From Allodiplogaster sudhausi (taxonomy: Eukaryota > Nematoda > Chromadorea > Rhabditida > Diplogasteridae): 64,000 nucleotides of DNA. Of this stretch, positions 1-12,309 are shown piece after piece. Both the position numbers and the translations under genes were made by a program. The notes under the pieces are model-generated. The model was not told the origin of the DNA. It ran no database searches and saw nothing but the letters and a program-made list of their open reading frames with translations. The stretch covers positions 1,584,001 through 1,648,000 of the forward strand of contig CALZFC010000026.1 in NCBI GenBank assembly GCA_945643635.1. Reading direction: 5' to 3'. Position 1 is the stretch's first letter, and each line of letters starts with the position of its first letter.

Positions 1-932
1 TCTCCTCTCTCTCTCTCTTTGCCTCTCACTCACTCTCTCTCTGTGTCTCTCACTCTCTGTCTTTCTCTCTCTCTATCTCTCTCTCTCGAATTTTGGAATG
101 GCTGATGTAAGTACATAGATATACGAACTATAACCACTGCTCAGCGCTGCCCGCAGTAATTGTCTCGTTGCCTAGCACTTTTGCTGCTGCTTGAGAAGTT
201 ATCTTCTACGCTCACTTTTGCGCAACTGCCGAATTTTGATCTCCTTTCTGAAATGGGAGGAGGGCCGAGATCCTCCTCGCGGTCTGTTTGGCAGAGCACT
301 CAACACCCTTGCTCCCATCTTCGCGCTTTCAACTTCCTTTCTTTTTCTCTAACTCTTCTCTCTCTCTCTCCGTTCCCTATTGTTCCCTCTTCTTTCTCTA
401 GTCCTTCTCCTCTCTCTTTCTCCCTCTCTCTCCTTCTTTCTCTCTCTTTCTCTCTTCCACTCTCTCTCTTTCTCTCTTTCTCACTCTCTCTCTCTCTGTT
501 TCTCTCTTTCTCTCTCTCTCTCTCCTAACAAGAATGTGCCAACGAAGCACGACGCCTTCTCGTCTCTCGTGGTTGCTCTGAGTCGCGCACTCCTTTTTCT
601 TTATTCTTGCCTCACTCGCCTCTTTCACTCATTGGTTTCGGCTGCCAGGAGGCGGTCATGAATATCTAACAAGATTAGTGAGGGAGTCGCGCTCTCACTC
701 TCCCTCTCCCTCTCACTCTCTTACTCTCTCTCTCACTCTCTTACTCTCTCTCTCTCTCTCTCTCTCGCTCTGTCCCCCGTCCCCCCGGCGTGACTAACCA
801 CCAAGGCGAGGGACAACTTTGTTACCAGAACTGGCGTCATCCTATGCCATTCGATCTGTCATCATGGCTCCTATATGATTCTTTTTTAAGGTAATGTTTT
901 GACGAGACTTGGAATATGACCAGAGTCGAGTC
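1..932. repeat. CT-rich simple sequence, no gene
   Basis: This stretch is dominated by (CT)n runs, the densest at about 1-90, 340-525 and 690-770, separated by mixed sequence. The open frames here are Ser/Leu-rich on the plus strand and Arg/Glu-rich on the minus strand, as expected from translated dinucleotide repeat. No splice-bounded coding exon was seen. Confidence 0.85.
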
Positions 933-1649
933 CAGGGATGTCCAAGGCAGGCCGAGCCCAGGCCGGGCCCGGGCCGTTGCAAAATTGGCAGGCCCGGGCC
1001 CATATTTTGAAGGTAGGGCCCGGCCCGGCCCGGCCCGCTTACCACCCGGGCCCGGCCCGGCCCGGCCCGCTTACCCATGAGGCCCGGCCCGGCCCGGCCC
1101 GCATTTAGAAAAATGGGCCCGGGCCCAGCCCGGGCCCGTCCCGGGCTGGACCCGGGCCTTACCAGGATGCTATCTGAGCACGAAAAACTGCTGCGCTGCC
1201 TTGTATTAATGTGATTTTTTCTTTTTGCTATTCAAATTGTTGTCTTACAACAATGAATTTAGAATGGAGGACCTAATGGCAGAGTGTAATTGAACTATTC
1301 TACAGTTCTCCGACGTGGCAAACACCGCCGAACTTGTATTTTAGTCATGCAATATTTATTTATATGCAAATTTTAGTTAATAAACATATAATATGTTAAA
1401 AATATCACCCCCAAATGACCGAGAATATTCTATTATGTTTTCTCTATCACATGAAAGCAGGCCCTGGCCGGGCCCGGGCCCGGCCCGGCCCGGCCCGCAA
1501 GGATAGTGGGCCCGGCGCGGCCCGGCCCGCGTGGAAATTTACGGGCCCGGGCCCGGCCCGCCTTAATATTTTTATCCTGGGCCCGGCCCGGGCCGGGCCT
1601 GCAGTTTGAAGGGCCCAGCCCGGCCCGGGCCTTGTTTTGGACATCCCTG
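933..1649. mobile_element. Non-autonomous hAT-type element (MITE) with GGCCCG arrays
   Basis: The element begins CAGGGATGTCCAA and ends with its inverse (TTGGACATCCCTG, with one extra T in the run beside it). It is flanked by a perfect 8-bp target duplication GTCGAGTC at 925-932 and 1650-1657. Short CAGGG-type terminal inverted repeats and an 8-bp duplication are the signature of the hAT superfamily. Both subterminal zones (about 950-1160 and 1450-1635) are arrays of GGCCCGGGCC/GGCCCGGCCC in opposite orientation, so the two ends can fold on each other. The central 300 bp is AT-rich. There is no transposase frame; the open frames crossing it (Arg/Pro/Gly-rich) are shadows of the GC array. It lies outside any gene, about 2.5 kb upstream of the calcium channel start. 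Confidence 0.88.
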
Positions 1650-2714
1650 GTCGAGTCCCTGTTTTCAAGTGAGCCAACTAGAAAGTGTAAGACACGTGGG
1701 TTCGGAGACGATTTGATCTTTCGTCATGGTTTTCAGGCTACAATCGATGACATGATTTTTGAGCGAAGCATCTGTGTGTGATTTCTGGACCGCGAAAACT
1801 GTGATCTTCTCTTGACACTCTAATGATGACGTTGTAGACGTATGTATACACAAAAGAGATGCTGCTGATTGCTCTTAGTTCTTGTTGGACAACTGAAAAT
1901 GCGGCACGTCTAGCTGGAGCAGTCTTGCCGAGTGGAGAGAGAAAGCCCCGAATCGAATATGAACAGGAGAGAATGAGCTCTAGCGTCTGTGCAAGTTATA
2001 CTTTCATTTGTATTCAAACATCATCAATGTAACAACGCACGAACAATATATTCCTATGTATGTTCCTTCTTGCAAGACGAAGTCGTTAACGTAAAAGGAT
2101 GGGCGAAAAAGGTGAAAGACTTACATATTGGAATAATGAAGATAGAGTGCATCAGCTAGTGCTTTGTTCTCATTCCAAAATATTTTGAACGAATGGAACG
2201 ATTCAGACGAATATTTTGCTAAAGTTCATTTTTTTAAGTTCATTTGAAGGTTAGGCAGTTCTTATCCCGGCCAGCCAAGCGGTTTCTCCGGGAGTAGCGT
2301 CGATTGATTGAATTGAGGATGATCGAGCGCGGGTCGGGGCGGGGGGCGAACTTGTCATTTTTGACAGGGGAGCGAATGAAGAGCGGCGCCACTTGCCACT
2401 GGGCCACCCCGCCTCTGTGCGACTAAAGAGAAGCTCTTTTCAAGGCGGATAATTGCGATTTTGGTGGAGGTTAAGCTGGCGCTGAGATGGAGTGGAGAAG
2501 AGAAATAGAATATATTTGAAAGAGAGGCTAACATAGCAGCACCTCTTGAAAGAGTGTGGACAAGAGGGAAGAGGAGAGGATACAGAGATATGGATATAGA
2601 GGGACATGGAGATTTGGCTGCTCGACGAAGAAGTGATGAAAGGGAGCATGTGAGACTGAGAGAAGGGAAGAGAGAAAGATATGGACATGGAAAAGATAGA
2701 GATAGAGAGAAAGA

Positions 2715-2746
<32 letters not shown>

Positions 2747-2997
2747 AAGAAGAAGAGATGAGATGAAGAAGCATCTTCCTCTCCTCTTTTCTAGTTCTAA
2801 ACCACCACCGCCGCCGGGAATTCTGTGTCGTTTATTGCGCTGTACATATGCGTGGAGCGGGCAGGAGGGTGGCTCCCTCTCTCTCTCTCTGCCATCTTTC
2901 CTTCTCCCATGCTCATTTCTGTTCTGTTTCCATATGCCGTGTGGTGGTGACTCTGGTCTTCCTCCTTTGTCCACGAGAGGGAACGCGTCCTTTCTGA

Positions 2998-3033
<36 letters not shown>

Positions 3034-4116
3034 TTCTTTCTCTCTGTCTCTCTGTCTCTCTCCCTGACTATCGGGTCCCCCACCATCCTCCCTCGCCTCC
3101 CACACCAAACGACATTCCACTTTCTGCATCTTTCTCTCCGCTCTCTTTCTTCTCTCTCTCTCTCTCTTTCTTCTCTCTCTCCTCTCTCTTTTATCTGTCT
3201 CCCTTCTCTTTCTCTCTCATCTCTCTCGCTCTCTCTCTCTCCCTTTCTCACTGCACAAGCCAGCTATGACATTGCGGATGCAGCAATGCGAAGTCAGTCA
3301 TCGCCTGGAGGCCATCAACCACCCCATTCTTCGGCCTCAGAAGAAGTCGGAACTCGGTTCATGGACCATCCCTAACTCATCTACGCCCATGGCTCTTGCT
3401 ATTTCCTTATTGGTCTCGGCGTGGCTTTTTTTTTATAAAAAAAATTAATATTTTCTTGATGACCCACATTATAAGAACGAAATCCTGACTGAACTAAATT
3501 CCAATAATCAGCGTTTTTATTTTCTGCTGTGCACTCCCAAGTCTTCAAATCATTTTTGCTTCGACAAAAAAAGGTATTAAAATTTGTTAATGTTAGCTGG
3601 AATTATTCTCATTATTTTCATAATTTCTTTTTTTTTTGAACATACATATGATTTCTGAATTCCATTCAATAATATTTCATTTTGGGAGATGGTTTTTTTA
3701 TTGTTGCAATAAACATGAATTCATCTTTACAATTTAGCAGAATATTAAACGGTACATGATCTTGAATGGTTGGTCAATGTGTATGTACAGATTCTTTGCG
3801 ACATTAAATGTGAGCCGAATGCAAAGTCTGCTAAAACGGCGTAATACCTTTCCAAACCCCGTGATATGTTCGGTGCTTGTTTACGTATGTACATACATAT
3901 GTATGTATGTATATCCATCCGGGTCGTCCGAGAGCTGAAAACCAGATAATGTTACAAAGTTACAACATTGTCTTTTCTTCTTTCTCATCTTCTTCTTTTT
4001 CAATAGACACAATCGCTACGAATATTTTTACATGTCACGCACGCCTATTTTTAACTGGAAGACTAATTCGTGTTTTTTTAAAGATTAAGTTTACTTGTTA
4101 CAACTTCTTCTTGCAG
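1650..4116. other. Intergenic stretch upstream of the T-type channel gene
   Basis: After unique AT-rich DNA up to about 2450 there are GA runs (2660-2760), then CT runs (2880-3065, 3125-3250), then AT-rich sequence with ACATATGTATGT palindromic microsatellite at 3889-3914. It probably contains the promoter and any 5' untranslated exon of the channel gene, but no TATA element or exon could be assigned. The open frames on both strands are repeat translations. Confidence 0.6.
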
Positions 4117-4119
4117 ACG

Positions 4120-4600
4120 ATGCTTCAGCAGCCTGTCGCACCGGAGCTCCGCAGCTTCCAGTCGCTGTCCAAGTACTCTGGAACACGGTTCGTCAATGTT
4201 TCTTTGGATTCATTTTTTTTTGTCCAATTAAACCGAGGAAATCATTTGGACTTGTTGAACGATTTCCTCTTCTTCGGGTCTCGGGTACCCTGGCATACTT
4301 TGGTTTCATCACAGATTTTGATTTTCTCTACCGCTTAACAATGACGTTCGCAAAGAACAACTTCATAGGAGACGGCGATGAGATCAGCGATAAGAATGTT
4401 TTATTGAGCACTAGGAAGATGACCGCTAAATAGAGTTAATGAATGATAGTCGTGAAGTGTGGGAAAAAAGTTAACGAGAGAGAGAGAGAGACGGAGAGAG
4501 TGAGAGAGAGAAAGAGATAGAGATCGAGGAGAGAGAGAAAGAAATAGAGAGAGAGAAACGAGAGATGGCAGAGAGCTCTTTCTGAACGGGTGTCAGACAC

Positions 4601-4649
<49 letters not shown>

Positions 4650-4706
4650 ATAGAGAGAGAGAAACGAGAGATGGCAGAGAGCTATTTCTGAACGGGTGTC
4701 AGACAC

Positions 4707-4754
<48 letters not shown>

Positions 4755-5565
4755 ATGAGGAATCATCGAAGGGTGATGGGAAGAGTGCCCGATGCAAAAC
4801 AACAGTGTAGTAACTAACTGGACTATCTGGCCGAGTCCCAATGTTAGTCCCCGGGCGACGCTTCTGGGCTCATGGACGAGAGCACTCCACTTCTTTTACT
4901 GCTTCCCAGACTATGTCTCTCTGTATCTCTCTCTTTCTCTTTCTCTTTCTTCCCTCTCACATTCTCTCTCTCTCTGTCTCTCTCTCTCTTCCCTCTCATA
5001 TCGTCTCTGCCTCTCTCTCTCTCTTCCCTCTCATATCCTCTCTGCCTCTGTCTCTCTCGCTCTCTCTTCCCCTCTCATGTCTCTCTATCTCCCTCTTTTC
5101 TCTCTCATATTCTCTCTGTCTCTCTTTCTCTGCCTCTCTCTCACCCGCTGTAGCCACTCGTCTCCTCCTCATCATTCATTCTTGGAGAGGTCTGCTGGCT
5201 CGTCGTCAGTCGCAGCAGGCTCTCGCCCGCCGCGCCTCCCAGACGCAGTCACAACGAAGGCGCACTGAATTCGCCGATGATGATGTTAGCCAAGTAAAAT
5301 TTTCCCCTGATATTTTTTATTAATTGCTAATTTGCAATTTATTAATTCTAGACTAGTTTTTCTTAATTTTTTTCAATCAACAAGGCAGTACTCTATTTAA
5401 TTCCTTTGAAAACCATGTTCCATGCTCGCAATTATAATAATGCTCTCCATCGCGAGCAAGCCAGAGAAATGCTGTTTTTCCACACACTTTATCCGTTCCT
5501 TTCTAGAATGTCTCGGAGCCGGAGAAGGAACTTAGTTAGACTCGGTGGCCTTTGGGGAACACTGA

Positions 5566-5634
<69 letters not shown>

Positions 5635-6262
5635 TTCATATATTCATGTGCATACATTCGTTCATGCATTATCGATGATATGGAAGGTACGATGTCATCG
5701 ACTTCTCATGATTAGTATAACCCTACCCCCCTCGCTGCTTCTCCATTCTTTATTCTCATTTTGAAAATACTGCATTAGTTGGAGAGAGAGAGAAGAGGAG
5801 GAACGGGCAGAGATAGAAGAGAGAAATGGAGACACAGAGAAGAAGAGAGTTGAGATTGCTGAAGATAGTAAGTGCCAGTGAAAATGTCACTAAGATGAGG
5901 ATGCCGGCAAGCGATCGAAAATGAGTGAGAGAGGGAGAAACAAAAGAGTGAGTGAGTGAGAGAGAGATGGAGGAGGGCAGACAGAGAAAGAGAGACAGAG
6001 ATGCAAAAAAAACGAGTATTCGGGAAGAGCTACGTTATTCGGCCGTCCGAATGTCCTCGGAGGAAGTCCTTCTTATCCGTTGCCTCGGCCGGGTGGAGAC
6101 GCTTTCCCCCTACCATGTTCGTTGGCTGGCTGCTTCCCCCCTTTGCCCACTCCGGCCAGGGCTGCCGACGTCCTTCCTCTTCTCCACACCCATTCACTAA
6201 TCCATTGGCCCTCTCCTTTCCTATTCTCTCCCTCCCCTCTGCATCTTAATATTCTCTCTCTT

Positions 6263-6311
<49 letters not shown>

Positions 6312-9305
6312 TTCATCAATGGCTCCTGTTCATTTAACACCTCGTGACTAGTGGAGAGCAGTTGCCAAAATTCCTTTCTTGTCGAATGTGTACATACCTT
6401 GCCATTATCCATTTTCCATGGTCGATGACATCGAAAATGTTCGACTCATTGCAGAACCTAACCAGTTTTGGAAGCTTACTCTTATACCATCGTTATTTGA
6501 TAGATTTATGCCGAATTTTGAGCAAAAGTGATTTAAGCTATTCCTTTTTTGCATTTTATTCGAATAATCTTTTTTGGAACTTAAATTTACGAAAATGCAA
6601 AAAAAAGTAGAAAATGTTGACCTTACTGTCGGAGAGGACAATACCGAGTGGGATGGGGGGGGGGGGTAAACATTCCGGGGAAAGCGTTGCATCCGTTTGT
6701 TTTGACGCGCCCCCCCCCCTCCTCCTCCTTTCATCTCCTTGGTTTTTTGGAGTTTTGCTTAAGAGGCAAATGTCTCGGCTAGACTTACAATGAGTGTGTG
6801 TATGGCACTCATGTTAAGAGGAGAGTAGAAGAGAGTGGTGGAAGGGCTAGGAATGAGGATATTGGGTGGGAACAAGGAAGAGATGGAGATGAGAACGTGG
6901 GAGAGAGAGAGGGAGAGCGAGAGAGAAAGAGAGAGAGCGACGGAGGGTGAAGGAGAGAAAGAGAGGAGAGAGAGCCTGGAGATGGAACCTCAATGGCTGC
7001 TTTGGCGCGTCGTCAACTGCAAGGACTGCTTCGATCTCGGCAATCGCTCTCTCTCTCTCACTCTCTCTTTCTCTCTTTCTTTCTTTCTTTTTCTCTCCCT
7101 CTCTCTCGCGCTCATTCTCTCTCTTCCTCAGCTTTTTCACCTTCTTCCTTGAGAAGGCGCATCATCTCTTCACCTCTCGCTTCCTTCTAGGGTGCGCTTC
7201 ATCCCAACAGCCCACCTTAGGGTCTTCTCTTTTTCTCCCTGTCACCCTCTTTCTCTTTCTATTTCTCTATTTCTCTCTTAATATGTATATCTTGCCCTCT
7301 ATCTTACTCTCTCTCTCTCTCTGTCTCTCTCTCTCTCTGTCTCTCTGTCTCTCTCTCTGTCTCTCTCTCTGTCTCTCTCTGTCTCTCTCTCTCTCTCTGT
7401 CTCTCTGTCTCTTGACACCTTGAGCGTCGCAATCTCTGTCTAGTGGAGGTTGCATGTCATGTGCATGGCGCCCTCTGCAACTGCCTCCTTGCCATGCCAC
7501 CCTCACTGCCCCGTCCACTGAACCGTGTTATGGCCCTCGGCAGCCAGAAATCCATCGTGGCGCTTGTCGTTTGTTCTCTTCGCACTGCGACCTCCACCGA
7601 CTTTCTTACCAGCCATCCCCCCCCCCATCTACTCCACTCCTCCAAACTTGCCACCCTGCTCTTGGCTTCTCTTTCTCTCCTCCGCCCTCCCCCAAGCAAC
7701 TAACATTCCCTCCACCTCCACATTCCACTCGTGGACACCACTCTCTCTCCTTTCTCTCTCTCCCTTCTCTCTCTCTCTCTGTCTCTCTCTCTCTCTCTCT
7801 CGTCTTCCAACCTCACTTTGGAGCTCCTCTCTCAAAGTGGATTGAAGAAGAAGAAGAAGACGGCGAATTTGACGAAGGCCTCGGAAGAGTGACGGCCCTT
7901 CCATCTCAATTCCGGTCTCCAGCCCCTCCTCCCATATCCACCTCTCCCCCTCCCCCCCCCCCCACCCAGTCCGCTTATCCCTGCCATGATCGCTCTCTTC
8001 CAGAATGTGCCGTTTCATACATACCTTACCAGTCTCTTTCAACATACTCATTCCGATGTCTTGCTCTGGCTCAATGATGCTGTTATGCTTGCTTGCCCTC
8101 TTCAGCAGCTCTCTGTCGCTCATGCACTTATAATGATTTGACTTATGTGTGTATAGAATATTGAGTGAAAGTTGGATTGCAAAGAAAGAGTTTTATTTAA
8201 TCGATTGAATTTGTCTCTCGCTAACTGTTTTGCTCTCCTCTAATGCAGACCATGGAAGCGGGTACGAGCCATGCAGGAGCCGGAGCCGGAGCCACTGGAG
8301 CTACTGAAACGACGCTCTCCGTCTCTCCGATGGAGGCTGGTTCTTCTTCTTCTTCTTCTTCTTCCCCCTTCCACTTCCACTTCCATTACTTTCTCTTTAA
8401 TCGCTCTCATAATCGTTATTAGCATATGAGGCTAATGCGAAATACATATTAGTCATTTTCTTACTATGATGTCTGCCAAAGAGATTAGACTGCAACGGTT
8501 GAGAAGTTATATAGGATTGATTTTGGGGCCAGAGCGCGAGATAACAAGCAAAGAAAAATGAACGGAGGGAGGGAGAATGAGAAGAAATATAAAAAAAATA
8601 GAGGAAAAAGTCAGCGTGCGTCCCATGAACATGAGTGAGAGAGAGAGAAAAGAGAGAGTGAGAGAGAGAGAGAGGGAGAAAGAGGGAGAGAGGGGGAAGA
8701 CAAAGAGAGCAGAGATGCACAGAGTTTTCATGTAAAACGAGGCCTCTCGTGAAGAGCTTTGGCAAAAAGTGTGTGGAAAGGGTGAACAAGCATCTATCTG
8801 CTCAAGTGCATGACAAGCAATTATCACAAGCGAACAACGGAATACAAAGAGAGCAGAAGAGCATTTTAAACATTAGGCATCTCTTCTGTCTTCTGGCGCA
8901 GAACTGTATGACGGGGGATAATTTTAGCCTTTTCTCAATTCTGGAACTTTTTAGGAGAGTAGTTCTCAGAACTTGCTAGCTATAAGAGCTTTACAGTCAT
9001 AAATTGAGCAAACAAAGAATATCGATAAATAATTACGTTAGTTATCTTAACAGTTGTGCTGTTAAGATTAACTGTTAAGATTACCTTAACAGTTGTGCTG
9101 CTGGTTTCAGAATCGAAGTTTGCGTAAGTCGTCGCCGCCCGCTTTGGAATTCTGCGCCAGTCGAGGGCCAGGCACCGGCAGCGGCAGCAGGCAGGTCGAG
9201 TGGGGCGACGAGGAACAGATGCAGGACGACTTCGATCCAGAACATCCCTATCCATTGTGAGTGAGAGAGGGGAGGGAAGAGAGAGATAGGGAGAGTGTGA
9301 GAGGC

Positions 9306-9349
<44 letters not shown>

Positions 9350-9919
9350 AAAGAGGAAAGATCTGGCGTCAAGAACGCTTTGCAGATTCGATAAGACATC
9401 GCTCTTCATCTTCAAGCAATCGAAGATTCCACGCCGATGGACCCTGTCGGCTGTGATGTCCTCATGGTTTGACCGAGTCACCATGGGAGTCATTCTCATC
9501 AATTGCATCACCCTCGGTATGAAATTTTGGTGCTATAGTATACTAAAGGTAGCAGATAACAGCTTTAAAGGAATGAAAATAATAAAATGATAATGTAAAA
9601 AAACGCCCGTCAGGAATGTATCGACCTTGTGAGGATGGCGCAGACTGCACGACATTTCGTTGTTTCGTCCTTGGCGTCATCGATCACATCATCTTTGGCT
9701 ACTTTGCAGTCGAAATGGTAGTAGTTAATTAGCATAATTTTTTTTTAGTTAATTTGCATAACTTTAACTTTTAATTAATTTGCATAACTTTAACTTTATT
9801 CACTGTCACAATGGTGGCAGGCGAATTGTTTTGCACTGTTAAAGTACGATAGGAAATATGTATGAATAAAAGTAGGTAAAACTATAATGGCGATGGTATT
9901 TAGGATGCACGATTAGAAG

Positions 9920-9954
<35 letters not shown>

Positions 9955-11508
9955 GTTGACGTAGGAAGGGCACTGAACTTCGCTATGGATTTTTGGTGCC
10001 GCACTATACGAATAATAGCATTATAACAGCTTCAAAGGTGTAAGATGTACTTGGAAGCTACTTATAAAACTTGACCCATTACAGATGATCAAAATTATTG
10101 CGATGGGTTTCTCCGGGCCGGCTGGCTACATATCTGACACGTGGAATAGGCTCGACTTCTTTATAGTTTTAGCGGGGTTCGTGTGCTTATATTCACCCAT
10201 AAACCGAGATTAAAAATAGATTAAAAATACATAAATACATTTTAGGTGTGCCGAGTACTTGCTGCAAGAGTATTTGGGCAATATAAATTTGACAGCGATT
10301 CGAACGATACGAGTGTTGCGGCCGTTGAGAGCCGTCAATCGAATACCTTCTATGCGCATTTTAGGTCAGTTTCTTTTTTTGTTTCGAAAGGCCTTCTCCT
10401 CCCTTGATTTCCATTGTCTTCAATCTTCAGTTAATCTTCTCCTGGACACGCTTCCGATGCTCGGAAACGTCCTTTTGCTTTGCTTCTTTGTTTTCTTCAT
10501 ATTTGGCATTGTTGGCGTGCAATTGTGGGCCGGATTGTTACGGTAAGATCTTTCAAATTAATTATTTCCTTTTCTCTCTAACTAAAACAATCTTCATCTG
10601 AAATTTTTCTCTTTTAAATTATATTCATTAATTTGTATTCTCTTTTTTGTGTTATATTTAAAACTGGTTTTTAAAGGAATCGATGTATTCTCAACACGAA
10701 CATTAGCGGGAACATTTCTCTCTTTGAGAATGTCTCATTAACAAAGTCAGTATAAATTTATTATTATTTTTGCTCTTTTTGTCTTCTTGTCTTCTTTTAA
10801 GCTCTTGTCGCGGTTTTTGCTTTTCTTTTTTTCTCGCATTTTTCCATTTTGCTGTTCTCTTGACGAAGCCGGCTATTTCTCTGCTCTCTTTACGCTTGAT
10901 TGGCAAATGTTCCAAAAGTGTGTTCCATGATGCCTCCAAAAGTGTCTCCTTGTCGTGTGAATATAGTGCATCTGACGGGGGGCTCTTACTTAGCCATATG
11001 CCATGGCCATCTCATAGCCATATGGATATGTCGAGGGCGCATCAAAATTGCGCTGGATGCCCACCGGAGCAGCGAATCGAACACAACGAGACCCCTACGG
11101 ACTCTCTCCCGCTTATGGCCGCCGCACAGAGGGTAGCAACTCACTCTTTTTTTGGCCTCGCTGAGGAAGGAAGAAGCGGCCGGCACTGGCGGCCAGCAGC
11201 CAGCCCGCCAGTGACTTCTCTCTCTCTCTCTATGATGTGGCCCCGTTCCCGCGGGAACCATCTCGCCGCACTCATAGACACCCCAGCAGAGGCCGCATCC
11301 ATTCAAGAGCAATAAGGAGAGGCCGCACTCGTTTATTTCTTTGCTGCAAAAAGAGAAGAGCCAATTTACGTTACTGCTAATAGAAACACAGCCACGAAGA
11401 GAGAGAGAGAAGATGTCTGAACTCTTCTTGGAGAGATATGCAACAGAGAGAGAAAGAGAGAGAGATAGGGTGTAGTGAGATACGAAGAAAGAGAGAGAAA
11501 GAGGGAGC

Positions 11509-11549
<41 letters not shown>

Positions 11550-11945
11550 GACTACACTCTGCTCGCCTAAGCACAACTCGTCGTCATCCCTTTTGAACGG
11601 TGGAACGAGAGAAGACTTCTGTGTCTTCGTTCAAAATGCAAGAAGAATAAGTAGCACGAGTGCATGTGAACTCACTAAGGAATGAGCCCGAAAAGGAGAG
11701 CTCGCACTCTCTTTCTGACATGAGGCCTTCATGGCCAAAGAAGGTGCACAGGTGGTGGCTGAAAGAATGGGGTGGCAAAAATATATGATTCCATTTGGGT
11801 AATTGATCCTTCTTTCTACTCTCTCTCTCATTCTCTTTCTCTCTCTTTCTCTTTTTCTCTCTTTCTCTCTCTTTCTCTCGCTCTCTCTCTCTCTCTTTCT
11901 CTCACTCTCTCTCTCTTTCTTTCTCACTCTCTCTCTCTCTCTTTT

Positions 11946-12007
<62 letters not shown>

Positions 12008-12255
12008 GGTATTATATCCCCGAGGACACTTCGCTCGAGTACATCTGCAGCCAGAGCGATGCGGCCGGCATTCACACCTGCCAAGATCTTCCGCCTTTCA
12101 TCAAGGACGGCGTCATGTAGGCGGCTAATATCATTAATATATTTTCAATCCTTAACATTTATCCAATATACATACATTTAACTGTGGGCTCGCCAAAAAG
12201 CCATGTCCACTTCGTCAGATTCCGACAATCAAAGAATCTTCGAAATTGCTCTACC

Positions 12256-12309
<54 letters not shown>

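Larger units (their letters stand above)
4120..8339 (+). other. cca-1: Proposed N-terminal exons 1-3 of the T-type channel
   Basis: Exon 1 follows the acceptor CTTCTTCTTGCAG and starts ATG three bases later ([13 protein letters not shown]...). Exon 2 (5154-5204) follows a 230-bp CT tract and ends at donor GTCAGT. Exon 3 (8249-8339) follows CTCTAATGCAG. Their phases chain without a stop into exon 4, giving an N-terminus rich in Ser, Pro, Glu and Arg (for example [19 protein letters not shown]). The chain of three matching phases is the main support. Alternative: translation starts in exon 3 at ACCATGG (8252-8254), in another frame ([11 protein letters not shown]...), which would need a weak donor TCC|GTCTCT. 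The open interval 5205-8248 is then intron 2 and holds CT/GA repeats and a (TA)n run. Confidence 0.5.

Noticed and set aside
842..1781. Gly/Pro/Arg/Ala-rich frames over the GGCCCG arrays
   Set aside because: Produced by the GC-rich arrays of the miniature transposon; no transposase motif and no splice context.
160..3269. Long Ser/Leu-rich and Arg/Glu-rich open frames near the left end
   Set aside because: They are translations of (CT)n/(GA)n repeat and appear on both strands in several frames; the same applies to similar frames elsewhere in the window.
5406..5764. Open frames with long alternating Tyr-Ile stretches (also at 12184, 13395, 25846 and 32213)
   Set aside because: They are translations of (TA)n microsatellites.
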